Of a stretch of DNA of 64,000 bases, positions 23,881-32,675 are shown in pieces. Made by a program: the position numbers and the translations under genes. How positions within the stretch are numbered: position 1 is the first letter of the stretch; every line of letters begins with the position of its first letter. Below the pieces are notes generated by a model. It was not told the origin of the DNA, did no database searches, and saw only the letters and a program-made list of their open reading frames with translations. Where the stretch lies: assembly GCF_030866825.1 (NCBI RefSeq), contig NZ_CP133020.1, positions 4,092,001 through 4,156,000 on the forward strand, read 5' to 3'. Source of the DNA: Rathayibacter sp. SW19 (lineage in GTDB: Bacteria; Actinomycetota; Actinomycetes; Actinomycetales; Microbacteriaceae).

Positions 23881-25797
23881 TCAGCGCGGCAGCGGAACTT
23901 CCAGGATGCTCGGCCCCTCGATCGGTGCGGACAACGCCTGGTCGAGCTTGCCGTGCGTGCTCGCCCGCGCGTAGGCCCATCCGTACGCCTTCGCCAGCGC
24001 CTCGATGTCGACTTGCTGGGGAGTGAGCAGCACGCGCTCCATCGCCTCCGCCGGTGCACTCCAGGCGACCTCGAGGGCATCGAAGATCGTGCCGCCACCG
24101 TCGTTGCCGACGATCACCTGGATGCGCGGGCGTGACTCACCGACGCCGAACGCGAGTGCCCCGACGTCGTGCAGTAGGGCGAGGTCCCCCAGCAGCACAC
24201 GCGTGACGCCGGCCGAGTCGTCCGCTTCGTGCGCGAGAGCGATGCCGACGGCGGTGGCGATGGTGCCGTCAATGCCGGCCAACCCCCGGTTCGCATGAAC
24301 CCGGATGTTCTTGCCCGGCACACTGCGATCCGCCTCCCGAATCAAACGGGACGCACCGAAGACGAGCCGGTCATGCGGCCAGGTGAAGCGCCACAGCGCC
24401 TCTGTGAGCATCCGCCGCGTGACCGGCGCCTGCACAGCGGCCATTTCGCTCCGGGCATAGCTGATGCGATCAGCAGGGCTGCTCGAACGGCCCGCTTCGA
24501 CATCCGGGGCAGCGTGGGTAGCATCGCCGACAAGTGCGGCCTCGCCGAGCCTTCTGCTTGCGACGACCCACCGGCCGACCCATTCCCGCGCCGCACGTAC
24601 AGATGGGTCGATGCCCTCGTCGAGCGTGACCGCGGCGACGGCACGTGCCCGGCGGCCCGGGTTGTAGAACTCGTCGCCGTGCGGCGCCACCACAATGGAC
24701 TCGACGTCACCGCGCGTGAGCAGCGCTGGTATCTCGCGGCTGAGCGTCGGATGCCCGAACACGATCGCGCGCTCGACCCGCCCGCCGAATTCGGGCTCGT
24801 TCAGCAGTTCACGGTATGCGACCACGAGATTCGGGCCGAAGCGGGAGCCGCTCGTGATCTCCGCAAGCAGCGGCCAACCGCCGGCATGGGCGAGGGCTTC
24901 TGCTTCCGGGCCGGCACCGTGGCCCGCGATGACGACGGTGTGGGGGCCTGCGGCGAGTGTGACGGTCTCGCGCGCGGATGCGGTCCGGGCGAGCGGGGTC
25001 TGTGCGGGCGAGGTCTCGGCCGGCGGGGTCTCGATACGCTCGTTCCTCGCTACTCGACCAGCAAGTGCGGGCGGGGTCCGGGCGAGCGAGGTCTCGGCGG
25101 GCGAGGTCTCGATACACTCGTTCCTCGCTACTCGACCAGCGAGGAGGGGCGACAGGTCGGGCACGGGCGCGGACAGGGGCTCACGGAACGCGATGTTGAG
25201 GTGCACAGGGCCGGACGCGGCAGCTCCCACGCCCAGCGCAGCCGACCAGGCACGCCCGGCGAGTGTGGCCGCAGCATCCGTTTCGCCGGCTTCACCGGTC
25301 GGCGCAGGCACGTCACACGCAAGCCGCAGGGCACCCCCGTACAACCCGGCCTGCCTGGTCGTCTGGTTCGCTCGGATGCCGCGTAGCTCGGCTGGCCGGT
25401 CGGCCGTCAGCACGATCATCGGCACGCCGGAGTGATGGGCTTCGAGCACAGCGGGATGCAAGTTCGCCGTCGCCGTGCCGCTGGTTGTGACAACAACGGC
25501 GGGCAGCCCGGATTCCACTGCCAGCCCTAGCGCCAGAAAACCGCCGACACGTTCGTCGATGCGCACGTGCAAGCGCACCGCATCGACCCGCTCCAACTCA
25601 GCGGCGACGAGGGCAAGCGCCTGCGAGCGCGATCCCGGGCTCAGCACGATGTGCCGAACACCGAGCCGCACCAGAGCACTCAGGAGCGCGATCGAGTAAT
25701 CGCTGGCCGCGCTGACGCCGAGCGTCGCGCTTACACGGTGCGTCTCACCGACATCCTGGGTCTCACTGACGCCCTGCGTCGCAGGACCCTCAGGCAT
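23881..25797 (-). CDS. menD: SEPHCHC synthase, menaquinone pathway
   Basis: A thiamine-diphosphate enzyme of 638 residues that joins 2-oxoglutarate-derived succinic semialdehyde to isochorismate. LSPGSRSQALALVAAE and the catalytic Glu82 in RIDERVGGFLALGLA are present, with the MenD-specific MIVLTADRPAELRGIRANQT; the C-terminal ThDP-binding half contains ANRGLAGIDGTIATAVGIAL and VIVGNDGGGTIFD. It is longer than usual (about 560-580): residues about 219-278, in the linker after the N-terminal domain, are two back-to-back translations of a palindromic DNA repeat (25027-25059 and 25105-25137) plus Thr/Ala/Pro filler. The frame stays open, so the enzyme is probably active. It overlaps the PLDc_N gene by 8 bp. 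Confidence 0.92.
   Translation of the reverse strand: MPEGPATQGVSETQDVGETHRVSATLGVSAASDYSIALLSALVRLGVRHIVLSPGSRSQALALVAAELERVDAVRLHVRIDERVGGFLALGLAVESGLPAVVVTTSGTATANLHPAVLEAHHSGVPMIVLTADRPAELRGIRANQTTRQAGLYGGALRLACDVPAPTGEAGETDAAATLAGRAWSAALGVGAAASGPVHLNIAFREPLSAPVPDLSPLLAGRVARNECIETSPAETSLARTPPALAGRVARNERIETPPAETSPAQTPLARTASARETVTLAAGPHTVVIAGHGAGPEAEALAHAGGWPLLAEITSGSRFGPNLVVAYRELLNEPEFGGRVERAIVFGHPTLSREIPALLTRGDVESIVVAPHGDEFYNPGRRARAVAAVTLDEGIDPSVRAAREWVGRWVVASRRLGEAALVGDATHAAPDVEAGRSSSPADRISYARSEMAAVQAPVTRRMLTEALWRFTWPHDRLVFGASRLIREADRSVPGKNIRVHANRGLAGIDGTIATAVGIALAHEADDSAGVTRVLLGDLALLHDVGALAFGVGESRPRIQVIVGNDGGGTIFDALEVAWSAPAEAMERVLLTPQQVDIEALAKAYGWAYARASTHGKLDQALSAPIEGPSILEVPLPR
25027..25059. 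repeat. Palindromic repeat inside menD, copy 1
   Basis: A 33-bp element, GGTCTCGATACGCTCGTTCC through CTCGCTACTCGACC on the plus strand. Read in the menD direction it encodes GRVARNERIET in frame. It belongs to the same family as the intergenic repeats in this window. Confidence 0.88.
25105..25137. repeat. Palindromic repeat inside menD, copy 2
   Basis: A 33-bp element differing from copy 1 by one base (CACTCG for CGCTCG) and identical to the copy inside menB (29356-29388). In the menD frame it encodes GRVARNECIET. It lies 45 bp from copy 1, and the intervening DNA encodes SLARTPPAL-like filler in the same frame. Confidence 0.88.
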
Positions 25798-26179
25798 CCC
25801 GTCGGCCGGGCTGGTCGGACTCGCCGTTCTTCTTATTGGTCTCGTCGAGTTCGGCGAGATCCTTCTCCATCTGGCGGATGCGTTCCTCTTGCTCGCGAGA
25901 CCGCTTCGGATTCTTCACCGATGCCTTGCCCAGCCCTCTCAGGAATTCCGGATCGTCATCGGGTGCAACGGAACGCATGTTCGTTGCGGCATTGCGCCGG
26001 CCGCGACCGATCAGGAACCACAGCGCACTGCCGATCAGTGGGAACAAGATGACCACGAAGATCCACGCCCATTTGGGCAATCCGCGGGTGCGCGCCCGGT
26101 CGAAGAGCGCACAGTCCACAATCGTGTAGATGTACACGAGTGCGACCGCTACGGCAAGCGGCACTGCCAGTCGGACCAT
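25790..26179 (-). CDS. PLDc_N-domain small membrane protein
   Basis: A protein of 129 residues. The first hydrophobic segment (about 4-20) and second (about 36-58, WAWIFVVILFPLIGSALWFL) form the two-helix 'phospholipase D nuclease N-terminal' (PLDc_N) module. The conserved Asp of IVDCALFDR and the WGR-like tail IGRGRR follow. The C-terminal half is charged and helical (REQEERIRQMEKDLAELDET), likely a short coiled coil in the cytoplasm. It overlaps the menD start, and so is probably co-transcribed with it, as often seen in actinobacteria. Its function is unknown. Confidence 0.75.
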   Translation of the reverse strand: MVRLAVPLAVAVALVYIYTIVDCALFDRARTRGLPKWAWIFVVILFPLIGSALWFLIGRGRRNAATNMRSVAPDDDPEFLRGLGKASVKNPKRSREQEERIRQMEKDLAELDETNKKNGESDQPGRRDA

Positions 26180-26243
26180 ACCTCAATCGTAGCCCTTGGC
26201 GACTCCACGGTTTCCCGAAGGTTACTGTCCGTACACTGTGTGT

Positions 26244-26627
26244 GTGAATGCCATTCCGCACTGGGTTACCTACACGGCACTGCGTCTGCTCTTGATCATC
26301 GTGCCGCTGGTCATTCTGATGGTGCTCGGGTTGCCGTGGTGGCTGTCCGCAATCATCGCCGCGGTCGTCGGACTGTGCCTGTCCTACTTGTTGCTGGCGG
26401 GGCCGCGGCACGGCCTTGCGCGTGATCTGGATGCTGCGCGCAAGAGCGCAAAGCCGAAAGCGTCGGCGAGGAAGCGCATCCGTGAAGACGATGATGTCGA
26501 GGATCACCTCATCGACGACGCTGTCGCGGCGGAAGAGTCGGCGTCGGCATCCACGTCAGAACGCGAAAGCGGCGCCGAGCGCAATTCCGTAGACAAGACC
26601 GACGATCCCGGTCAGCTGCAGCACTAG
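26244..26627 (+). CDS. DUF4229-type membrane protein
   Basis: A protein of 127 residues. The start VNAIPHWVTYTALRLLLIIV is followed by a second hydrophobic stretch, WWLSAIIAAVVGLCLSYLLL, giving two membrane helices. It then has RHGLARDLDAARK and an acidic, low-complexity C-terminus. This form matches DUF4229 proteins encoded next to menA/PLDc_N in actinobacteria. GTG at 26244 is my choice of start; GTG 26238 is equally possible. Its 3' end overlaps the convergent menA gene by about 70 bp, so one of the two C-termini may evolve under double constraint. Confidence 0.65.
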   Translation: MNAIPHWVTYTALRLLLIIVPLVILMVLGLPWWLSAIIAAVVGLCLSYLLLAGPRHGLARDLDAARKSAKPKASARKRIREDDDVEDHLIDDAVAAEESASASTSERESGAERNSVDKTDDPGQLQH

Positions 26628-27524
26628 GATCAGTTCTTTCGCGGTCTTCGCCGTCACCGCGATCAGACATGCCGGCAGTGCGACCAGCATGCCGAAGAGG
26701 CCGAGCCAGCCGAGCGGGTACGCCAGGCTGAGCAGCGCGAGAATCGCGTATGGCAGCAACAGGAACACGCAATACAACACGACGGATGCTGTACGCCCGA
26801 TCAGCACCGTCAGGGTGCGCTTGCCTGCCAGCTTGTCTTCGTCGATGTCCCGGATGTTGTTGATGAGCAACGCTGCGACTGCGATGAGGCCGATCGCGAC
26901 ACCGCCGAACCAGGCCTCCTGCGTGACGGCGAGCACCTGCACGAACTGGGTTCCGGCCGTTGCGACGAGCCCGAAGAAGATGAACACGAAGACTTCGCCG
27001 AGCCCGAAATAGCCGTACGGCCGCTTGCCGCCGGTGTAGAACCAGGCTGCCGCTATGGCGGCCGCGCCGACAATCAGCAGCCACCACTGCTGCGTGCGGA
27101 TCACCAGGGCGAGCCCGGCAAGCGCTGCCAGTGCGAAGAAGACGAGCGCCGTCGTCAGCACCGCGCGCGGTTTCGCCTTGCCCGACCCGGTGAGCCTGCT
27201 CGGGCCGACCCGGTACTTGTCTGTGCCGCGTACGCCGTCTGAGTAGTCGTTCGCGTAGTTGACGCCGATCTGCAAGGCCAGGGCAACGACGAGGCAGAGC
27301 AGTGCGCGCACCCAGTGGTAGGTGTCGGGGCCCGCAACTGCGATCGCCGCCCCTGTGCCGATCAACACGGGCGCGATGGCGAGTGGAAGAGTGCGCAGCC
27401 GCGCCCCAGCAATCCAATCGGATGCCGTCGCCGGCTCGACCTTGCCTGGCCGCCCGCCGGGGTGGCCGCCTTTGCGACGGCTCTTACCGGTGCGGTTCTG
27501 ATTGGCAGGCGACATTCTCTGCAT
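26556..27524 (-). CDS. menA: 1,4-dihydroxy-2-naphthoate polyprenyltransferase
   Basis: A UbiA-family integral membrane prenyltransferase of about 322 residues. The first Asp-rich motif is NYANDYSDGVRGTD and the second is NNIRDIDEDKLAGKRTL; both bind Mg-diphosphate. GSGKAKPRAVLTTALV and KRPYGYFGLGEVFVFIFFGL are MenA-specific. About eight to nine membrane segments follow. It attaches the prenyl chain to DHNA to form demethylmenaquinone. Start is uncertain: ATGs at 27551, 27524 and 27515 are all possible, none with a strong ribosome site. It lies between menE and the convergent DUF4229 gene. Confidence 0.9.
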   Translation of the reverse strand: MQRMSPANQNRTGKSRRKGGHPGGRPGKVEPATASDWIAGARLRTLPLAIAPVLIGTGAAIAVAGPDTYHWVRALLCLVVALALQIGVNYANDYSDGVRGTDKYRVGPSRLTGSGKAKPRAVLTTALVFFALAALAGLALVIRTQQWWLLIVGAAAIAAAWFYTGGKRPYGYFGLGEVFVFIFFGLVATAGTQFVQVLAVTQEAWFGGVAIGLIAVAALLINNIRDIDEDKLAGKRTLTVLIGRTASVVLYCVFLLLPYAILALLSLAYPLGWLGLFGMLVALPACLIAVTAKTAKELILVLQLTGIVGLVYGIALGAAFAF

Positions 27525-27565
27525 TTTGGGCTTGCTGCTCACAGGCCGCATTCTATCGATGAGGG

Positions 27566-28741
27566 CTATGGTGCTTGCGTGCCGACAATCCGGGCGAGCG
27601 CCTGCCGGTCGGGTTTGCCGGAGGCGAGGCGCGGTATCTGCTCGACGACGACGATGCGCGCCGGGGCGGCAGCACGACCCAGTGCCGTGACGACGTGCTC
27701 GCGCAGCGCGGCCAACGGCAACGAGCCGTCGAGCGCTGCGACCCGTTCGACCACCACGACCGGCACCTGACCCCACTCTGCGCTGTCTGCCGCGACGACA
27801 ACGGCGGCACCGAATCCGGGCGCCTCGCGCACACGACGTTCGACCGCGTCGAGGAGCACCTTCTCGCCGCCGGAGACGATCACGTTATCAGCGCGGCCGT
27901 GCACCGTGACGCGCCCGCCGGCCTCGACGGCGCCGAGGTCGCCGGTGCGATACCAACGGATGCCGTCCTCGATGTGGAACGCGGCATCCGTTCGCGCGGG
28001 GTCGTCGAGGTAGCCGTCTGCGAGCACCGGTCCGGCCAGCTCGAGCAGGCCTCCGACCTCGCGAGGGCGGGTTGTGCCGATCGGAATGCCGTTGTAGACG
28101 CAGCCGCCACCGGTCTCGCTCGAGCCGTAGGTGCGGGTCAGTTTCAGCCCGAGGTCAACGGCACGATCACGTAGCGCCGGACGCAGCGCCTGCCCACCGA
28201 CGAGCACACCGTCGAAGCGGCGAAGCACCTCGAGTAGTCGAGGGTCGCCTGTTGCGGGGTCGGATGCCGTCTCGACCAGGCGCGCCAGCTGCACCGGCAC
28301 GAGCGACACGAAGCGGCCGTCACCGGTCATGCTCGCGGCCGCGTCGCCGAAAGCGCGCGGATCGAAATGCCCATCGCCGAGCACCACCGGAGTCGTGCCC
28401 GCGACGATCGAACGCACGAGCACGTTGCTGCCGGCAACATAGTGGCCGGGCAGGCAGAGCAGCCATTGGCCGTCACCGCCGAGCGCTCCTGCGGACGCCG
28501 CTGCGCTGGCCAGCAGTGCGTCCCGCGACAGCACCACTCGCTTGGGCACGCCGGTCGAGCCCGAGGTCTCGATGACCAGAGCGACGTCCTGGGCAACGCT
28601 CGTTGGCAGCGGCGGCGCAGCCCCAGGCGCCCGCAGCGCACGCGGCAGCACGGCGGGGCCGTCGCCGGTCAACGCCAGGTGCAATGCACGAAGCAGGACG
28701 CCGGGCTGATCGGCTGGAACCGTCACGAGCGCGCGCGTCAC
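27566..28741 (-). CDS. menE: o-Succinylbenzoate--CoA ligase
   Basis: An adenylate-forming enzyme of 391 residues, a compact form usual in actinobacteria. The P-loop is VIETSGSTGVPKRVVLS, the A5 motif is RTYGSSETGGGCVYNG, and the A7/A8 region is WYRTGDLGAVEAGGRVTVHG followed by RADNVIVSGGEKV. The A10 lysine is in PRLASGKPDRQAL. It activates o-succinylbenzoate to the CoA thioester used by MenB. It is encoded on the same strand as menB, 45 bp downstream of it, and is followed by menA after about 40 bp, forming a menB-menE-menA series. Confidence 0.9.
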   Translation of the reverse strand: MTRALVTVPADQPGVLLRALHLALTGDGPAVLPRALRAPGAAPPLPTSVAQDVALVIETSGSTGVPKRVVLSRDALLASAAASAGALGGDGQWLLCLPGHYVAGSNVLVRSIVAGTTPVVLGDGHFDPRAFGDAAASMTGDGRFVSLVPVQLARLVETASDPATGDPRLLEVLRRFDGVLVGGQALRPALRDRAVDLGLKLTRTYGSSETGGGCVYNGIPIGTTRPREVGGLLELAGPVLADGYLDDPARTDAAFHIEDGIRWYRTGDLGAVEAGGRVTVHGRADNVIVSGGEKVLLDAVERRVREAPGFGAAVVVAADSAEWGQVPVVVVERVAALDGSLPLAALREHVVTALGRAAAPARIVVVEQIPRLASGKPDRQALARIVGTQAP

Positions 28742-28786
28742 TCTGTCAGCCTATGGCAGCTTCTTCCTCGACGAGCGAGGGCCGTA

Positions 28787-29758
28787 CTAGAACTGCCACG
28801 GATACGGCGACCAGTCCGGATCGCGCTTCTCAAGGAACGCATCGCGGCCCTCGACCGCCTCGTCGGTGCCGTAGGCCAGCCGTGTCGCCTCACCGGCGAA
28901 CACCTGCTGACCGACCATGCCGTCGTCGACCGCATTGAAGGCGAATTTGAGCATCCGGATGGCCGTCGGCGACTTGGTCAGGATCTCGCGTGCCCAGTCG
29001 ATCGCTGTCGCCTCAAGCTCGGCGTGCGGCACGACAGCGTTGACAGCACCAAGTTCGTAGGCACGCTGCGCTGAGTACTCACGAGCGAGGAAGAATACCT
29101 CACGCGCCGCTTTCTGCCCGATCTGACGAGCGAAGTACGCGCTGCCGTAACCGGCGTCGAACGAGCCGACATCGGCATCCGTCTGCTTGAACTTGGCATG
29201 TTCGGCGCTCGCGATGCTCAGGTCGCAGACGACATGCAGCGAGTGACCGCCGCCGGCGGCCCAACCGGGAATGACCGCGATCACCACCTTCGGCATGAAG
29301 CGGATCAGGCGTTGCACCTCGAGGATGTGCAGGCGGCCTGGTCGCGTGGGCCCTTGGTCTCGATACACTCGTTCCTCGCTACTCGACCGCCGGCCTTCGT
29401 CGGGCGTCACTCGACCAGCTGGGGTTTCGTACTGGTAGCCATCACGACCACGGATGCGCTGGTCGCCACCGGAGCAGAACGCCCAGCCCCCGTCCTTCGG
29501 GCTCGGGCCATTTCCGGTGAGTAAGACCGCGCCGATCCGCGAATTCGTGCGGGCATCCTCCAACGCTGCATAGAGTTCGTCAACGGTGTGCGGCCGGAAC
29601 GCGTTGCGCACTTCCGGCCGATTGAACGCAACGCGGGCAATGCGTCCGTCGACCGAGTGATGGTACGTCACATCCGTGAGTTGCCCGAACTCGGGCACGT
29701 TGGCCCACTGCGTCACGTCGAAGATCTCTGACACCTGCTCGACCGCCTGCTCCACCAT
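28787..29758 (-). CDS. menB: 1,4-dihydroxy-2-naphthoyl-CoA synthase
   Basis: A crotonase-fold enzyme of 323 residues that cyclises o-succinylbenzoyl-CoA. NRPEVRNAFRPHTVDELYAA, FCSGGDQRIRG, WAAGGGHSLHVVCDLSIAS, KQTDADVGSFDAGYGSAYFA and the C-terminal DWSPYPWQF are MenB hallmarks. Between GYQYETPAG and RPGRLHILEVQRL there is an extra piece of about 20-25 residues, VTPDEGRRSSSEERVYRDQG, encoded by a 33-bp palindromic repeat (29356-29388) and flanking bases. In known MenB structures this is a mobile loop near the active site, so the insertion may be tolerated. The frame is open throughout. Confidence 0.92.
   Translation of the reverse strand: MVEQAVEQVSEIFDVTQWANVPEFGQLTDVTYHHSVDGRIARVAFNRPEVRNAFRPHTVDELYAALEDARTNSRIGAVLLTGNGPSPKDGGWAFCSGGDQRIRGRDGYQYETPAGRVTPDEGRRSSSEERVYRDQGPTRPGRLHILEVQRLIRFMPKVVIAVIPGWAAGGGHSLHVVCDLSIASAEHAKFKQTDADVGSFDAGYGSAYFARQIGQKAAREVFFLAREYSAQRAYELGAVNAVVPHAELEATAIDWAREILTKSPTAIRMLKFAFNAVDDGMVGQQVFAGEATRLAYGTDEAVEGRDAFLEKRDPDWSPYPWQF
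29356..29388. repeat. Palindromic repeat inside menB
   Basis: This is identical, base for base, to the second menD copy (25105-25137), but read in a different frame: here it encodes RSSSEERVYRDQ. The third possible frame of the element contains a TAG stop, so both usable frames are represented in this window. Confidence 0.9.
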
Positions 29759-29886
29759 GCCCCAAGCCTACGGGCAGCCCAGACGGCCAGCACCGACCTT
29801 CACTCCGGCAGTGCAGTCCCTGGCGATTGTCTGGAAAGCGGGGGTTGAATCGGGTGCTTTCCCATCCCACGTGCATAGGGTTCGGT

Positions 29887-31302
29887 GTGGCCATTCCTAC
29901 TGAGCACCGTCGACGCCCGCGCTATCGACTGCGGCGCGCCATCGCGATCAGCATCACCGTGATCGTGGTGCTTCTGCTGGCCACCGGCGGCTACATCGCT
30001 TACAACTACTGGGTGCTCACCTCGCACATCACGCACGTGAACGCGATTCCCTCGAACAAACCGAAAACGGATGTCGACGGTGCCGCCCAGAACATCCTCC
30101 TGGTCGGTGACGATCACCGCCCGGCGAACGCATCCGCCGCGGAACTGGCTCAACTCGGCACCACGCAGGACGGCGGTGGCACGAACACCGACACGATGAT
30201 GATCCTGCACATCCCGGCTGGCGGTGCAAGTGCAACTCTGATCTCTCTGCCGCGTGATTCGTGGGTAAACATCCCTGGTAACGGCATGGGCAAACTCAAC
30301 TCCGCGTTCTCCGACGGAAGCCAGAGCGGCGGCGACGCCGGCGGTGCCCAGCTCCTCATCGAGACCGTGCAGAACCTCACCGGACTCACGATCGACCACT
30401 ACGTACGCATCTCGATGCTCGGGTTCTACGATGTCGCGAACGCGCTCGGGCCGATCCAGGTGTGTCTGAATGCGGCCGTCGACGATCCTTACTCTGGCGC
30501 AGTGTTTCCGGCCGGGGTCTCCACGCTCGACGCCCGCCAGGCGCTCGCTTTCGTGCGGCAGAGGCACGGCCTGCCCGGCGGTGACCTCGACCGCGAGATC
30601 CGCCAGCAATACTTCCTTTCGGTCGAAGCCCACAAGCTGCTGTCGGCCGGAACACTGCTGAACCCCGTCGAACTGAACAAGGTGCTCTCCGCTATCGGGT
30701 CAGCGATCGAGACCGACCCCGGCCTGAACCTCCTCACTCTTGCTGCCCAATTGCACGGCCTCACAGGCAGCAAGATCAACTCGGCGACCATTCCGATCAC
30801 AGGCACCCCGACGATCACCGTCGACGGAACCGACGTATCGATCGTGCAGGTCGACACCGCGGCGATGCCCGCGTTCATCCGCACCATCATGGGCACACCG
30901 GATGCCTATACCAAGGCCACCGCCGCCTCGCCTTCCAGCGTGAGCGTGACGGTGCTGAACGGCTCGGACACCAACGGCGTCGCCGCCGAAGCGACTGCGA
31001 CGCTGAAATCGGCCGGCTTCAAGGTCGGCACCCCTGGCGACGGATCCACGCTCACGACAACGACCATCCAGTATCCGGCGGGCCAGGAGAGCCAGGCCAA
31101 GGCGGTCGCAGCGTATCTGCCGGGTGCAGCCGTGCAACAGACCGCCAGCGTGAAGACGGTCACCGTCGTGCTGGGTACCGACGGAATCATGCCGGCGGCG
31201 CCTGGCTCGGGCGGCACGACGAGCGCGTCAACAGCTCCAGCACCGGCGCCATCGGCCTCGTCCGCTACCCACAACTACAGCACCGCGACCTGCATCAACT
31301 GA
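29887..31302 (+). CDS. LytR-CpsA-Psr (LCP) family cell-wall ligase with LytR_C domain
   Basis: A protein of 471 residues. A basic N-terminus precedes a single membrane helix (about 19-40), so the catalytic part is outside the cell. The LCP domain contains NILLVGDDHRPANA, GTNTDTMMILHI, ISLPRDSWVNIPG with its Arg, GKLNSAFSDG and QALAFVRQRHGLPGGDLDRE, where Arg/Asp residues bind the polyprenyl-phosphate substrate. A LytR_C domain (VSVTVLNGSDTNGVAAEATA) and a Ser/Ala/Pro-rich tail ending NYSTATCIN follow. Such enzymes attach teichoic acids, arabinogalactan or other glycopolymers to peptidoglycan. GTG at 29887 has AGGG upstream; a longer frame to 29827 is less likely. It is divergent from menB. 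Confidence 0.87.
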   Translation: MAIPTEHRRRPRYRLRRAIAISITVIVVLLLATGGYIAYNYWVLTSHITHVNAIPSNKPKTDVDGAAQNILLVGDDHRPANASAAELAQLGTTQDGGGTNTDTMMILHIPAGGASATLISLPRDSWVNIPGNGMGKLNSAFSDGSQSGGDAGGAQLLIETVQNLTGLTIDHYVRISMLGFYDVANALGPIQVCLNAAVDDPYSGAVFPAGVSTLDARQALAFVRQRHGLPGGDLDREIRQQYFLSVEAHKLLSAGTLLNPVELNKVLSAIGSAIETDPGLNLLTLAAQLHGLTGSKINSATIPITGTPTITVDGTDVSIVQVDTAAMPAFIRTIMGTPDAYTKATAASPSSVSVTVLNGSDTNGVAAEATATLKSAGFKVGTPGDGSTLTTTTIQYPAGQESQAKAVAAYLPGAAVQQTASVKTVTVVLGTDGIMPAAPGSGGTTSASTAPAPAPSASSATHNYSTATCIN

Positions 31303-31652
31303 GGACGATGCGCCGCCGCTCTCCGTCGCTGCCCTTCGAGACGGCCGCGGGCTTCAACCCTCGCTCCCAGGCTCGCTCGGCGCTGGGGTCGCAGATCGCT
31401 TCGCGATCCCCAAGCTCCACCGCGCTCCTCAGGAACCGCGCAGCCGAAGCGCCGTCCCTCGGTCGCTGCCCTTCGAGACGGCCGCGGGCGGCCTCCTCAG
31501 GAACCGCGCAGCCGAAGCGCCACACCTCGGTCGCTGAGCGCAGCCGAAGCGCCACACCTCGGTCGCTGAGCGCAGCCGAAGCGCCACACCTCGGTCGCTG
31601 AGCGCAGCCGAAGCGCCGTCACAGTGCCATCCAATAGTGCCAAACTGGGCAG
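31303..31652. repeat. Repeat-rich spacer with 32-bp tandem units
   Basis: Between the LCP gene and menC lies GC-rich DNA built from repeats. A 32-bp unit beginning GCGCAGCCGAAGCGCC starts at 31506, 31538, 31570 and 31602 (three and a half copies). The same core also occurs at 31438, 68 bp earlier. CCCTTCGAGACGGCCGCGGG occurs twice (near 31332 and 31470). The hyphen-free head-to-tail arrangement without unique spacers excludes CRISPR. No gene is supported. Confidence 0.85.
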
Positions 31653-32675
31653 ATGACGTCGCCTGCCTCGCTGCCCGACCTATCCGACGTACCAGACCTG
31701 TCCGAGCTGCTGGGCACCGCCCGCGTTGTCGCACTGCCGATGACAACACGGTTCCGCGGCATTACCGTGCGCGAGGCGTTACTCGTCGAGGGCCCGGCGG
31801 GCTGGAGCGAGTTCTCGCCGTTCGTCGAATATACCGATGCCGAGGCGGCCGCCTGGCTTGCTGCGACGATCGATTTCGGGTGGACGAGCGTGCCGCCGGC
31901 TCTGCGTGATCGCATTCCCGTGAACGCTACGGTGCCCGCCGTGGCTGCAGCCGAGGTTGCCGGCATCCTGGCTCGATTTCCAGGCTGTCGCACCGCAAAA
32001 GTCAAAGTAGCCGACGTAGCACAAGGCCTGGCCGACGACGTCGCCCGTGTGCGTGCGGTGCGGGACGTACTCGGCCCTGACGGACGCATCCGAATCGACG
32101 CGAATGGGCTGTGGAACGTGGACGAGGCAGAGCACGCCATCCACGCGCTCGCGGCTTTCGATCTCGAATATGTCGAACAGCCATGCGCGACCATCGATGA
32201 GCTTGTAGAGATTCGCAAGCGCACGAAATACATGGGTGTTCCGATCGCAGCCGATGAAAGCGTTCGCAAGGCGAGCGACCCACTGGCGGTCGCACGCGCC
32301 GGCGCTGCCGACCTCCTTGTGATCAAGGCGCAGCCGCTGGGCGGCATCCGGTCAGCGCTTCGTGTCATCGCAGACGCCGGGCTACCCGCCGTCATCTCGA
32401 GTGCGCTTGACACCTCGGTCGGCCTGGCGATGGGCGCACACCTGGCCGCCGCGCTTATCGACCTGGACTACGACTGTGGGCTGGGAACGGCCGCCCTGCT
32501 TGCGGCGGATGTGACGCCCGAGCCGCTCAGGCCGGTCGACGGTGCGATCCCGGTGCGTCGAGTGGAAGCAGACGAAGCGCTGCTGACGCAGCACGCCGCG
32601 GATGCCGACCGCCGCGCCTGGTGGATCGCTCGCCTCGAGCGCTGCTACCGCCTGCTGGAGACCGCGCGGCGCTGA
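31653..32675 (+). CDS. menC: o-Succinylbenzoate synthase
   Basis: A 340-residue enolase-superfamily enzyme of the menaquinone pathway that dehydrates SHCHC. Catalytic residues are all present: the KxK motif Lys116/Lys118 (TAKVKVAD), metal ligands Asp149 (RIDANGLWN), Glu175 (EYVEQPC) and Asp201 (IAADESVRK), and Lys225 (VIKAQPLGG). ISSALDTSVGLAMGAHLAAA is typical MenC. Start ATG 31653 has only a weak GGGCAG upstream; an internal Met at residue 30 is the next choice. It is separated from the other men genes by the LCP gene and the repeat block, on the opposite strand. Confidence 0.9.
   Translation: MTSPASLPDLSDVPDLSELLGTARVVALPMTTRFRGITVREALLVEGPAGWSEFSPFVEYTDAEAAAWLAATIDFGWTSVPPALRDRIPVNATVPAVAAAEVAGILARFPGCRTAKVKVADVAQGLADDVARVRAVRDVLGPDGRIRIDANGLWNVDEAEHAIHALAAFDLEYVEQPCATIDELVEIRKRTKYMGVPIAADESVRKASDPLAVARAGAADLLVIKAQPLGGIRSALRVIADAGLPAVISSALDTSVGLAMGAHLAAALIDLDYDCGLGTAALLAADVTPEPLRPVDGAIPVRRVEADEALLTQHAADADRRAWWIARLERCYRLLETARR

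Noticed and set aside
31506..31617. Short regular repeats that could be taken for a CRISPR array
   Set aside because: The 32-bp units are directly adjacent with no unique spacers and there are no cas genes in the window.
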